7,126 bases of DNA from Acidobacteriota bacterium (GCA_028875135.1 JAPPFQ010000068.1:1-7126), one strand, 5' to 3'; positions 1-6,860 are shown, counted from the stretch's first letter. Made by a program: numbers and translations. Notes: generated by a model from the sequence alone, not told the origin.

Positions 1-2492
1 GTCCCCAGCCTGCCAATCTGCGCCTGAAGGGGTTTCTTGAATCGGTCGGCTTCCTCTATCTTCTCATCGGTGTCTTCATTTTTCTGCGGAGGTGGCAGGC
101 CAAGGGGGCCCTGCACTTCTACACCATCTGCCTGGCCTCTTTCGGGGTGTTTGCTTTTTCCTACACCGGAAAGCTGAACGTTTTCGACTGGGGTGTCTAC
201 TGGCTGGACGCCGTTTGCCTGCTGGTTTTGCCGCCGCTGTTTCTCCACTTCTGTCTGAGTTTCCCCCATCCCAAGTCGTTCCTGGAGCGTTACGCCCCCC
301 TCAAGGTTCTCCTCTACCTGCCGGCCCTGCTGTTGCTTGCGATTCAGGTCCTGTTTGTCTTCAACCTGCTGCTGGTGGAGGCGCCGCTGAGGACCCGGAT
401 TCTACTGGATCAGCTTCACATGCTCCATTTCGCCGGTCTGTTCGTCCTGGGCATGCTGGCCCTGGCCCACACCTACTGGGCCAGCACCAACCAGATCCTG
501 CGGCAGCAGATGAAGTGGATCGTGATGGGAACCGTCGTCGGGACCCTCCCCTTCTTCCTGGTCTATGCCGTTCCCTACTGGATGGGAGTCGTCCCCACGG
601 TCTGGATGGAGATCACGGTGCTGCCGCTGGTGCTGATCCCGCTGACCTTCGGGTACGCCATCATCAAGTTCCGCCTCATGGATGTGGACATCATCTTCAA
701 GAAGGGCATGGCCTCGACGCTGGCCTCGTTGGCCAACGTGGGCTTCTACCTGGGGTTGCTCGCCATCGTCAGCCAAGTGTTCCAGGCGGCTGGAGCCCAG
801 TCCATCAACTGGTACGCGGTGATCTCGGTGGTGGTGGCCGGTTTTGCCTTTGTGCCCTTGCGCAACTGGATTCAGTCCAAGGTGGACCAGTACTTCTACC
901 GGGATCGCTACGACTACCGCCAGACCTTGATCGAGTTCGGAAAGAAGCTGGGCTCGGAGGTGAACGTCTCCCGGCTGCTGGAGTCGGTGACCGAAAAAAT
1001 CAGCACGACTCTTTCGGTGGGCAAGGTGGCCGTTTTTCTGGGGGAGGAGGGCCGCTCCCAGCAGTTCCGCCTGGCCAAGTCGGTGGGCCTGCCCAGAGAG
1101 CCCCACGACCTGGACCTGGGCTATCTGAATCCCGGCAACCCCTCCCTGGCCAAGGGCTTTCTGTTCTACGAGGACCTCAGGAGTCTCATGGCTGAGAGGA
1201 CGGAACATCGTGAAGCTCTGGAACAACTCGGGCTGCACTACTATCTTCCCTGTGTCGCCAAAGGGGAAACCATTGCCTACCTGGGACTGGGGCGGACCCA
1301 TCGGGGCGACCTGCTCACCAGCGAGGACGTGGAACTTCTTCAAACCATCGCCGGCTATGTGGCCATCGCCCTGGAGAATTCCCGGCTGTACTCCTCGGTA
1401 CACCAGAAGGCGGAGGAGCTCCGGCAGCTCAAGGAATACAGTGAGAGCATCGTCGAATCCATCAGCGTCGGGGTGGTGGTCGTGGACCTGGAGGAGCGGA
1501 TTGAGAGCTGGAACCCTCAAATGGAGTCCCTGATGGGGGTCCCCAAGGACCGGGTCATCGGCAAGGGGGTTTCCGAGGTGCTTCCCGAAAACCTTGTCCG
1601 GGAAATGCGGATGCGAATGGGGCCCGACCCCTCGGGACATTCCGAGGTCTTCAGGCTCTACAAGTGCCGACTCAAGTTTGGCGGGGACCTGCGCGTGGTC
1701 GACGCCACCGTCACTCCTCTCATGGACAAGGATCGTGGGGTCACCGGTCGGATCATCATTCTGGACGACAACACCGAGCGGGTCCAGATGGAAGATCAAC
1801 TGGCGCAATCCGAGAAGTTGACCTCGATGGGGCTGCTGGCCGCCGGTGTGGCTCACGAGGTCAATACCCCGCTGGCGGTGATCTCCACCTACAGCCAGAT
1901 GCTGGGCAAGCAGTTGAGCGAGGACGATCCCAAGGCGAAAATGATGGGGAAGATCGTGGCGCAGTCCAAGCGCGCCTCCGAGATTGCCAACCGCCTGCTC
2001 AACTTCTCCCGGACCGAGGGAACAACCTTTCGGGAGTTGGAGGTCAATGGTGTCATTTCCGAGACGTTGTCCCTCCTGGATCACCAATTCAAGGCAGCCA
2101 AGATCCGTCTGAGGACGGAGCTGGGCTCCACGACCGTCCGGGTCTACGGCAACCCCGGAAAGCTGCAGCAGGTGTTTCTCAATCTGTTCATCAATGCCAA
2201 GGACGCCATGCCAGGCGGGGGAGAATTGCTGGTCAGGACCTCCACGCCGGATTCCGTGTTCCGGGTCGAGATCGAGGATACCGGCAATGGAATCCCCGAG
2301 GAGCACCTGCCGAAGATCTACGATCCCTTCTTTACCACCAAGGAAATGGGCCGGGGCACCGGGTTGGGGCTTTCGGTGACCTACGGGATCGTTCAGGAGC
2401 ACTCGGGAAACATCATGGTGGACTCCAAGCCGGGTCAGGGCACACGGTTCGTGGTGGAGTTTCCCGCCGCCAGGAAGGTGGCCCATGTCTGA
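1..2492 (+). CDS. Membrane-bound sensor histidine kinase with GAF and PAS domains (5' end outside window)
   Basis: Sensor kinase that autophosphorylates on histidine and should pass the phosphate to the regulator encoded next. The frame is open from base 3 with no stop, so the true N-terminus lies to the left; 829 residues are visible. Counting from base 3, about nine hydrophobic segments span residues 1-290, ending in a FGYAIIKFRLMDVD stretch like that in ComP-type membrane kinases (recalled, not searched). Then come a GAF domain (about 318-464), a short helical linker, a PAS domain (about 479-595), a HisKA dimerisation helix with the phospho-acceptor His in AHEVNTP (618), and a HATPase with N box (INAKD, Asn 731), G1 (DTGNGI, 759), F box (DPFFTT, 774) and G2 (GRGTGLGL, 783). 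The catalytic core looks intact and NtrB/AtoS-like. An internal GTG at 147 is an unlikely start, because it would cut off membrane segments. The stop overlaps the regulator start by 8 bases, indicating translational coupling. The signal is unknown. Confidence 0.93.
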   Translation, partial: PQPANLRLKGFLESVGFLYLLIGVFIFLRRWQAKGALHFYTICLASFGVFAFSYTGKLNVFDWGVYWLDAVCLLVLPPLFLHFCLSFPHPKSFLERYAPLKVLLYLPALLLLAIQVLFVFNLLLVEAPLRTRILLDQLHMLHFAGLFVLGMLALAHTYWASTNQILRQQMKWIVMGTVVGTLPFFLVYAVPYWMGVVPTVWMEITVLPLVLIPLTFGYAIIKFRLMDVDIIFKKGMASTLASLANVGFYLGLLAIVSQVFQAAGAQSINWYAVISVVVAGFAFVPLRNWIQSKVDQYFYRDRYDYRQTLIEFGKKLGSEVNVSRLLESVTEKISTTLSVGKVAVFLGEEGRSQQFRLAKSVGLPREPHDLDLGYLNPGNPSLAKGFLFYEDLRSLMAERTEHREALEQLGLHYYLPCVAKGETIAYLGLGRTHRGDLLTSEDVELLQTIAGYVAIALENSRLYSSVHQKAEELRQLKEYSESIVESISVGVVVVDLEERIESWNPQMESLMGVPKDRVIGKGVSEVLPENLVREMRMRMGPDPSGHSEVFRLYKCRLKFGGDLRVVDATVTPLMDKDRGVTGRIIILDDNTERVQMEDQLAQSEKLTSMGLLAAGVAHEVNTPLAVISTYSQMLGKQLSEDDPKAKMMGKIVAQSKRASEIANRLLNFSRTEGTTFRELEVNGVISETLSLLDHQFKAAKIRLRTELGSTTVRVYGNPGKLQQVFLNLFINAKDAMPGGGELLVRTSTPDSVFRVEIEDTGNGIPEEHLPKIYDPFFTTKEMGRGTGLGLSVTYGIVQEHSGNIMVDSKPGQGTRFVVEFPAARKVAHV

Positions 2493-3885
2493 GCACGCCG
2501 GATCCATTCTGGTGGTCGACGACGAACCTGCGATTCGCGAGAGTCTCGAGTTTCTGCTCTCCGAAGCCAACTACAGGGTGGCCCTGGCCGAGGGCGGTCT
2601 GGAAGGGTTGAAGAAGCTGGAGTCCGACCTCTTCGACCTGGTGCTCCTGGACGTGATGATGCCCGACAAGAACGGGCTGGAGGTCCTGGAGGAGATCGGC
2701 CGTTCCTCCCCGGAAACCGCCGTCATCATGATCACCGCTTTCGGCACCATTGAAAATGCGGTGCGGGCCATCAAGTCCGGAGCGGTGGACTATGTCACCA
2801 AGCCCTGGGACAACGAGAAGCTCCTGCTGGATATCCGAAACGGGATTCAACAGCGCAAGCTCCAGTATGAAAACCGGGAGTTGAAGCGGGCTCTCAAGCA
2901 GCAGTCGGGATTCGCCAACATGGTTGGCAAGAGCGAGCAGATGCTGAAGGTGTTCGACCTGGTGACCCAGGTGGCCCAGAGCCGGAGCACGGTGCTGATT
3001 CAGGGAGAGAGCGGCACCGGGAAAGAGCTGGTCGCCAAGGCGATTCATGCCAACAGCGGCCGCTCCAGGAAAGCCTTTGTGACCGTGAACAGCGGCAGCC
3101 TTCCCGCTGACCTGCTGGAGAGCACGCTCTTCGGGCATCTCAAGGGCGCCTTTACCAGCGCTGTGGCTTCCAAGAAGGGACTGTTCGAGGTGGCGGACCA
3201 GGGGTCCATCTTCTTTGACGAGATCGGATCGGTAGGGCTGGAGACTCAAGCCAAGCTGCTCAGGGTGATTCAGGAGAAAGAATTCATGCGTCTGGGTGGC
3301 GTGGACACCATCAGGGTGGACGCGCGAATCATCGCCGCCACCAACGTGGACTTGAAGGGATTGGTGGAGCAGGGCACCTTCAGGGAAGACCTGTTCTACC
3401 GCCTGAATGTTATTTCCGTTCAACTGCCTCCGCTTCGGGAGCGCAAGGAAGACATACCGCTGCTGGTCGACCACTTTCTGAAGAAGTTCAGCCAGGAGAA
3501 CAACAAGACCTTCGGGCCGGTTTCTCCCGAGATCATGAGGCTGCTGGTGCAATACGACTGGCCCGGGAATGTGAGGGAGCTGGAGAATGTGGTCGAGCGG
3601 GCGGTGGTGCTGAGCACATCGGGCGTTCTGTCCGGGGAATTGATCACCCGTGAGGTCAAGCCGGCTCCAACCATCCCCAGGACCAACGGCATGCCTGACA
3701 TGGACGGCAAGCCGCTCTTCGAAATCCTGGATGCCTTTGAGAGAGACGTGATCCTGCGGATGCTGGAGAGTGTCAATTGGAGTCAGACCGAGGCGGCCGA
3801 GCGGTTCGGATTGCCTCTCTCCACGCTCAACTCCAAGGTCAAGCGCCTGGGAATCGACGCCAAGCGCCGGCGCTTGCGACAGTAG
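2485..3885 (+). CDS. NtrC-family sigma-54-dependent response regulator
   Basis: Cytoplasmic transcription activator of 466 residues, usual for the family. The receiver (1-120) has the acidic pair D12/D13, phospho-acceptor D56 in LLDVMMPD, T84 and K106. The AAA+ domain (about 145-375) has Walker A GESGTGKE (174-181), a sigma-54 contact loop reading GAFTSA (221-226) instead of the usual GAFTGA, Walker B IFFDEIG (242-248), the arginine-finger region FREDLFYRLN (299-308) and sensor II WPGNVRELEN (359-368). A linker leads to a Fis-type helix-turn-helix (about 420-457, SQTEAAERFGLPLSTLNSKV). AGGAAGG at 2472-2478 lies 6 bases before the ATG, which overlaps the kinase stop, so the two proteins are almost certainly partners. 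By family knowledge, phosphorylation at D56 drives oligomerisation and ATP-dependent opening of sigma-54 promoters. Target genes cannot be read from the window. Confidence 0.95.
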   Translation: MSEHAGSILVVDDEPAIRESLEFLLSEANYRVALAEGGLEGLKKLESDLFDLVLLDVMMPDKNGLEVLEEIGRSSPETAVIMITAFGTIENAVRAIKSGAVDYVTKPWDNEKLLLDIRNGIQQRKLQYENRELKRALKQQSGFANMVGKSEQMLKVFDLVTQVAQSRSTVLIQGESGTGKELVAKAIHANSGRSRKAFVTVNSGSLPADLLESTLFGHLKGAFTSAVASKKGLFEVADQGSIFFDEIGSVGLETQAKLLRVIQEKEFMRLGGVDTIRVDARIIAATNVDLKGLVEQGTFREDLFYRLNVISVQLPPLRERKEDIPLLVDHFLKKFSQENNKTFGPVSPEIMRLLVQYDWPGNVRELENVVERAVVLSTSGVLSGELITREVKPAPTIPRTNGMPDMDGKPLFEILDAFERDVILRMLESVNWSQTEAAERFGLPLSTLNSKVKRLGIDAKRRRLRQ

Positions 3886-3940
3886 CCCCCGCCATTCTCA
3901 CCTTGCCGCCGGCCCGCCATTCGTGCCAGCCCGAGTGCTC

Positions 3941-5047
3941 ATGAAACGCCTGATTTCCCCGTTCCCGCGGAGAGGACCCGTCTTGTGGATTGCCCGTGCC
4001 CTGAGCCTGTCGATGGTGTTCGGGATGGTTGCGCTTCCGGCCGCCGCCGATTGGCTCGCCGGGCTCAGCTACTACCACCAGGGGAAATATCGTCGAGCCG
4101 TCGAGGTACTTCTGGCCGAAGTCCGGGAGAATCGCCAGGATGCCCTGGTTCTTCGAATTCTTGGTCTCAGCTACTACCACTTGCGCGACTATGATCAGGC
4201 GGAGATCCATCTGAAGAGCTCTCTGGAGCTGAAGCCCGACTTCGAGGCGGAGTTGGGTCTGGCCCGGGTTCAGGCGGGGCGCGGCAACCTCGATGCCGCC
4301 CTTCAGTCGCTCGACAAGGGGCAGGCGTTCATTCAAACCGACCGGCACAGATTCCAGTACCATTTTTCTCGGGGATCGATTCTGCTGCGGCAGGGCCATC
4401 CTGACCTGGCCCTTGGGGAATTCAGGAGAGCCGAGCCCTTTGCGGGAAAGCAGCCCGCCTTCTTTGCGCAAATGGGCGGCCTGGAGTACAGCCTGGGTCG
4501 GATTCAGGAGGCCGTGACCGCATTGGAACGGTCCCTGGAACTCGACCGTGGCCAGCCGGAAGTCCTGGTGTCGCTGGGCGAAGTCTGCTTGCGGCTCTCG
4601 GCAACCGAATCAGGCACGGCAAGGGCAAGCCATTTCGACCGGGCCGTGGCTCTGGCGGGGGAGGCTCTAGCCCTGAGTCCGGACAGTGTGACTGCACACC
4701 ACCTGGCAGGCAGGGGCCATTTGGGCTTGAGGGAATTTCCCGATGCCGAGAGACACTTTCGCCAGGTCATTGATCTCGACAGGAAACATCCGGGGATCCT
4801 CTACAGCCTGGGGCAGGCTCTCATTGGATTGCACCGATACCCGGAAGGGAGCGTGGTCCTGGAAGAGGCCGTTGAAGAAGATCCCGGCAATCCGGACATT
4901 CACTATGCCTTGGGATTTTGCAGAGAAAAGACGGGATACTACCGGCAAGCTCTGGACTCCTACCGGCAAGCCCGCCAATTACGTCCCGACCCGGAGTTCA
5001 AGGCCGCCGAGGAACGCTTGGGGAAGCGGCTGGACTCTGCCAGGTGA
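3941..5047 (+). CDS. Exported tetratricopeptide-repeat protein, function unknown
   Basis: A 368-residue protein made almost wholly of TPR helices. From the ATG at 3941 it begins MKRLISPFPRRG, followed by a hydrophobic stretch (about 14-33) and a plausible signal peptidase I site after LPAAA (36), so the mature chain should be periplasmic or otherwise extracytoplasmic. About nine TPR-like units follow at roughly 34-residue spacing: near 36-66, 67-100, 101-134, 138-168, 171-204, 205-247 (irregular, with an insertion), 248-281, 283-316 and 317-350. Recurrent marks are GLSYYHQGKYRRAVEVL, LGLSYYHLRDYDQAE and YALGFCREKTGYYRQAL. No enzymatic motif is visible; such proteins act as assembly scaffolds, and the partner cannot be named. 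The frame is open upstream to a GTG at 3770 inside the regulator, but only the ATG start puts a signal peptide at the N-terminus. Shine-Dalgarno support is weak. The 55-base gap after the regulator suggests co-transcription. Confidence 0.85.
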   Translation: MKRLISPFPRRGPVLWIARALSLSMVFGMVALPAAADWLAGLSYYHQGKYRRAVEVLLAEVRENRQDALVLRILGLSYYHLRDYDQAEIHLKSSLELKPDFEAELGLARVQAGRGNLDAALQSLDKGQAFIQTDRHRFQYHFSRGSILLRQGHPDLALGEFRRAEPFAGKQPAFFAQMGGLEYSLGRIQEAVTALERSLELDRGQPEVLVSLGEVCLRLSATESGTARASHFDRAVALAGEALALSPDSVTAHHLAGRGHLGLREFPDAERHFRQVIDLDRKHPGILYSLGQALIGLHRYPEGSVVLEEAVEEDPGNPDIHYALGFCREKTGYYRQALDSYRQARQLRPDPEFKAAEERLGKRLDSAR

Positions 5048-5155
5048 GCCCGGGAAGAGAGATCCGCGCCAGGGATCGACGAAGAGGCAAAACGCTCGGC
5101 TGAGGGCCGATTGTCGATTGGGATGTAACCAGCCACCCGCTGAGAAATGCGGGCC

Positions 5156-5160
5156 GGAGG
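5156..5160 (+). promoter_or_regulatory. Shine-Dalgarno GGAGG that sets a TTG start for pta
   Basis: GGAGG lies 7 bases before TTG at 5168, an ideal spacing. The in-frame ATG at 5147 precedes this motif and has no comparable site of its own, so translation most likely begins at the TTG. Confidence 0.75.
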
Positions 5161-5167
5161 AATTGCC

Positions 5168-6193
5168 TTGACCAAGTCATCCGTTCTGGAGCAGTTGACC
5201 CGCAAAGCCGCCAATGCCGGGAAGCATATCGTGCTGCCGGAAGGAACCGACGAGCGCACCCTGGCGGCAGCCGCCAGGATTCAGGACCAGGGGTTGATGC
5301 GCCTGACTCTCCTGGGGGACCCCGGTGTCATTGCGGAAAAGGGCAAGGCCCTGGGTTTGAACCCGGAATCGGTCGGGATCATCGAACCCAGGCGCTCGGA
5401 CAAGTTGAACCACTACGCCGGGCTCTACCACGACAGCATGAAGTCCAAGGGCATCACCAGGCAGGAGGCGGTCCGCCAACTGGAACACCCCCTCTATTTC
5501 GGAAACGCCATGGTGAGCTGGGGCGATGCCGACGGTTCGGTGGCGGGGGCAAGCCATACCACGGCCGAGACGGTCCGTGCGGCCTTGCGGTGCATCGGGC
5601 TGCGGGACGGTTGTTCCCTGGTCTCCAGCTTCTTTCTGATGCTTTTGCCGGGGGGCTCCGGCCGGGAGGAGAGTCCGCTGATCTTTGCCGACTGCGCCGT
5701 GGTTCCCAACCCGGATGCTTCCCAGTTGGCGGATATCGCCATGGCGACAGCCCACAACACCCGGGCGCTGCTGGGGGTGGAACCCCGGGTGGCCATGCTC
5801 TCGTTCTCCAGCAAGGGAAGCGCCCGCCACCCCCTGGTGGACAAGGTGGTAGAGGCGACCCTCACTGCCCGAGAGCGTTATCCGGGATTGCGATTGGACG
5901 GAGAACTGCAGGTGGATACGGCCCTGATAGGGGAGATCGGTCGCCGGAAGGCGCCGGAGAGCCCGGTGGCCGGGCAGGCCAACACGCTCATCTTCCCCGA
6001 CTTGCAGGCAGGAAACATCGCCTACAAGCTGGTGGAGCGACTGGCCGGCGCAAAGGCCGTCGGTCCGGTGCTGCAAGGATTGAAAAAACCTGCCAATGAC
6101 CTGTCCAGGGGCTGCACGGCCCAGGACATTGTCAACACCGCGGTGGTTACCGCGGTCCAGGCGGGATCCCCGCCCCCCTCACCGGTTGGGTGA
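5168..6193 (+). CDS. pta: Phosphate acetyltransferase (phosphotransacetylase)
   Basis: Catalyses acetyl-CoA + phosphate <=> acetyl phosphate + CoA, the cytoplasmic step that with acetate kinase links acetyl-CoA to acetate and ATP. The protein is 341 residues from the TTG, matching the short single-domain class (about 330), without the N-terminal regulatory domain of the long E. coli type. Family marks in order: IVLPEGTDER (21-30), YFGNAMV and GDADGSVAGASHTTAETVR (119-137), FADCAVVPNPD (173-183), PRVAMLSFSSKGSA (206-219), LDGELQVD (243-250), FPDLQAGNIAYK (276-287), and VGPVLQGL followed by NDLSRGC (310-316). S313 and R314 correspond to the Ser-Arg pair at the active site of characterised Pta enzymes (recalled). 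NDLSRG favours acetyl- over butyryltransferase. No acetate kinase gene is in the window; it may lie elsewhere or be replaced. No clear promoter is visible in the 120-base gap after the TPR gene. Confidence 0.95.
   Translation: MTKSSVLEQLTRKAANAGKHIVLPEGTDERTLAAAARIQDQGLMRLTLLGDPGVIAEKGKALGLNPESVGIIEPRRSDKLNHYAGLYHDSMKSKGITRQEAVRQLEHPLYFGNAMVSWGDADGSVAGASHTTAETVRAALRCIGLRDGCSLVSSFFLMLLPGGSGREESPLIFADCAVVPNPDASQLADIAMATAHNTRALLGVEPRVAMLSFSSKGSARHPLVDKVVEATLTARERYPGLRLDGELQVDTALIGEIGRRKAPESPVAGQANTLIFPDLQAGNIAYKLVERLAGAKAVGPVLQGLKKPANDLSRGCTAQDIVNTAVVTAVQAGSPPPSPVG
6137..6174. other. Two adjacent GC-rich perfect stem-loops at the pta 3' end
   Basis: First stem-loop: ACCGCGGT at 6137-6144 and 6149-6156 with loop GGTT. 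Second: GGCGGG at 6160-6165 and CCCGCC at 6169-6174 with loop ATC. They lie in the last codons of pta, just before its convergent junction with rpsU. Neither strand shows a T-run after them, so they are not canonical intrinsic terminators. They could slow polymerase or protect mRNA ends, or simply reflect GC-rich coding sequence. Confidence 0.45.
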
Positions 6194-6213
6194 AGCGGAC
6201 GGTTCTGATATCG

Positions 6214-6417
6214 TTAGCGCGACTCGGCGTCTCTTCGCTGCTTTTTCCGGCTCCGCTTGCGAGCCAAGGCTTGCTTGACCCGTTTCTTTTCGCCCGGCTT
6301 CAGATAAAAGGAGTGCCGCTTTACTTCTTTGATGATGTCTTCGGTCTGGACCTTGCGCTTGAAGCGCCGCAAGGCGTTTTCCAGGCTTTCGCCCTCCTGA
6401 ACCCTGACTTCCGCCAC
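6214..6417 (-). CDS. rpsU: 30S ribosomal protein bS21
   Basis: Small basic protein of the 30S subunit that sits near the anti-Shine-Dalgarno end of 16S rRNA and helps initiation (family knowledge). It has 67 residues; E. coli bS21 has 71. Recognisable marks are VQEGESLENALRRFKR (6-21), which matches the conserved N-terminal ALRRFKR core, then RHSFYLKPGEKKR (34-46) and a very lysine/arginine-rich tail (43-62). The start is GTG (6415-6417 on the plus strand, read in reverse). It is preceded by a strong Shine-Dalgarno sequence at 9-base spacing and a sigma-70-like promoter about 40 bases up. The stop is 20 bases from the pta stop, so the genes converge. It appears to be a single-gene transcript; the frequent companions dnaG and rpoD are not present on either side. 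Confidence 0.93.
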   Translation of the reverse strand: MAEVRVQEGESLENALRRFKRKVQTEDIIKEVKRHSFYLKPGEKKRVKQALARKRSRKKQRRDAESR

Positions 6418-6423
6418 TCTGTT

Positions 6424-6434
6424 TCACCCCCCTT
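6424..6434 (-). promoter_or_regulatory. Extended Shine-Dalgarno of rpsU
   Basis: On the minus strand this reads AAGGGGGGTGA. GGGGGTGA can pair over eight bases with the conserved 16S tail UCACCUCC, using one G-U wobble. The G-run ends 9 bases before the GTG start, which supports that start. Confidence 0.65.
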
Positions 6435-6455
6435 GGGTGCGTCGATAGTTGCAGG

Positions 6456-6485
6456 ATGGTAGGTAAATTCCCGACCCCCTGTCAA
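6456..6485 (-). promoter_or_regulatory. Sigma-70-type promoter of rpsU
   Basis: On the minus strand a perfect -35 TTGACA (6480-6485) is followed after 18 bases by TACCAT (6456-6461), which matches four of six -10 positions. A start near 6448-6450 would give a 5' leader of about 30 bases before the rpsU GTG. The perfect -35 and its placement support the call; the -10 is weak. Confidence 0.6.
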
Positions 6486-6492
6486 GGGATTA

Positions 6493-6507
6493 CCACTCTT
6501 CGAGTGG
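6493..6507. repeat. Perfect 6-bp hairpin just upstream of the rpsU -35
   Basis: CCACTC (6493-6498), loop TTC, GAGTGG (6502-6507). The right arm is also the first unit of the 7-bp repeats. It lies 7 bases upstream of the -35 on the minus strand, so it could be a protein-binding inverted repeat or the edge of the repeat tract. Confidence 0.45.
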
Positions 6508-6543
6508 ATAGTGGATAGTGGTGAGTGAAGAGTGGAGAGTGGC
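6502..6543 (+). repeat. Six tandem 7-bp repeats, consensus (G/T)AGTGGA
   Basis: The units read GAGTGGA, TAGTGGA, TAGTGGT, GAGTGAA, GAGTGGA and GAGTGGC without gaps. The core AGTG is kept in all six. The period of seven is not a multiple of three and the tract is not in a credible gene. It separates the rpsU promoter from the larger repeat array. Confidence 0.8.
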
Positions 6544-6595
6544 CTTGCAAGTTGGCTCCTGCCCCCTCGAGGAGCAAGAGTGTTGGGAGGCGGCC

Positions 6596-6730
6596 CCACC
6601 CGGGAGCGCGGGCGTCCCGCCCGCATGCACTGCCGCGGCGAGCCGCTCAGCTTCCTGGGATGTAGCACCCGACCGCCTTGCCGGCCGAAACGCCACGGGC
6701 TTGGCCGAAGCAGAGTCCCAAGGGGAGGCC
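6596..6730 (+). repeat. Tandem unit 1 (135 bp) of the palindromic intergenic array
   Basis: Begins CCACCCGGGA and is identical to unit 2 over its first 35 bases, which include the hairpin GCGGGCGTCCCGCCCGC (6608-6624: 7-bp perfect stem, loop TCC) and GCATGC. The middle has diverged. Similarity returns at CCGCTCAG and at the tail GGCTTGGCCGAAGCAGAG. The bases just before it (about 6575-6595) resemble the tail of a further, truncated unit. Confidence 0.8.
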
Positions 6731-6860
6731 CCACCCGGGAGCGCGGGCGTCCCGCCCGCATGCACACCCGTCGCGTGCCGCTCAGTTTCCCTGCGATTTG
6801 GCGCCCCGCCACCCTGCCGGCGGGAACGGCATGGGCTCGGCCGAAGCGGAGGCTTGGCGT
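6731..6860 (+). repeat. Tandem unit 2 (130 bp) of the palindromic intergenic array
   Basis: Abuts unit 1 directly. It opens with CCACCCGGGA and carries the same 7-bp-stem hairpin (6743-6759). A second potential hairpin pairs CCCGCC (6805-6810) with GGCGGG (6819-6824). By eye it differs from unit 3 at about 14 of 130 positions, with no gaps. Confidence 0.85.

Noticed and set aside
402..2570. A 722-codon open frame on the minus strand across the kinase gene
   Set aside because: It is antisense to an unmistakable histidine kinase, its translation is rich in His, Gly, Pro and Gln with no domain marks, and such frames are expected opposite GC-rich genes. The similar minus-strand frame at 2413-3552 is rejected for the same reason.
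3770..3940. GTG at 3770 as start of the TPR gene, adding 57 residues
   Set aside because: It would overlap the regulator's helix-turn-helix coding region by 116 bases, and the added residues look non-protein-like. The ATG at 3941 gives a proper signal peptide.
5147..5167. ATG at 5147 as the pta start
   Set aside because: The strong GGAGG lies downstream of it and 7 bases before TTG 5168. The TTG start also matches where Pta proteins usually begin.
3886..5167. Sigma-54 promoter (TGGC-N8-TTGC type) serving the regulator's targets
   Set aside because: I scanned the gaps at 3886-3940 and 5048-5167 and found no acceptable GG/GC pair at the right spacing.
6249..6265. GGCTC...GAGCC stem as a terminator for pta inside rpsU
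   Set aside because: A 5-bp stem with a 7-base loop is not followed by a T-run on either strand and lies within rpsU coding sequence.
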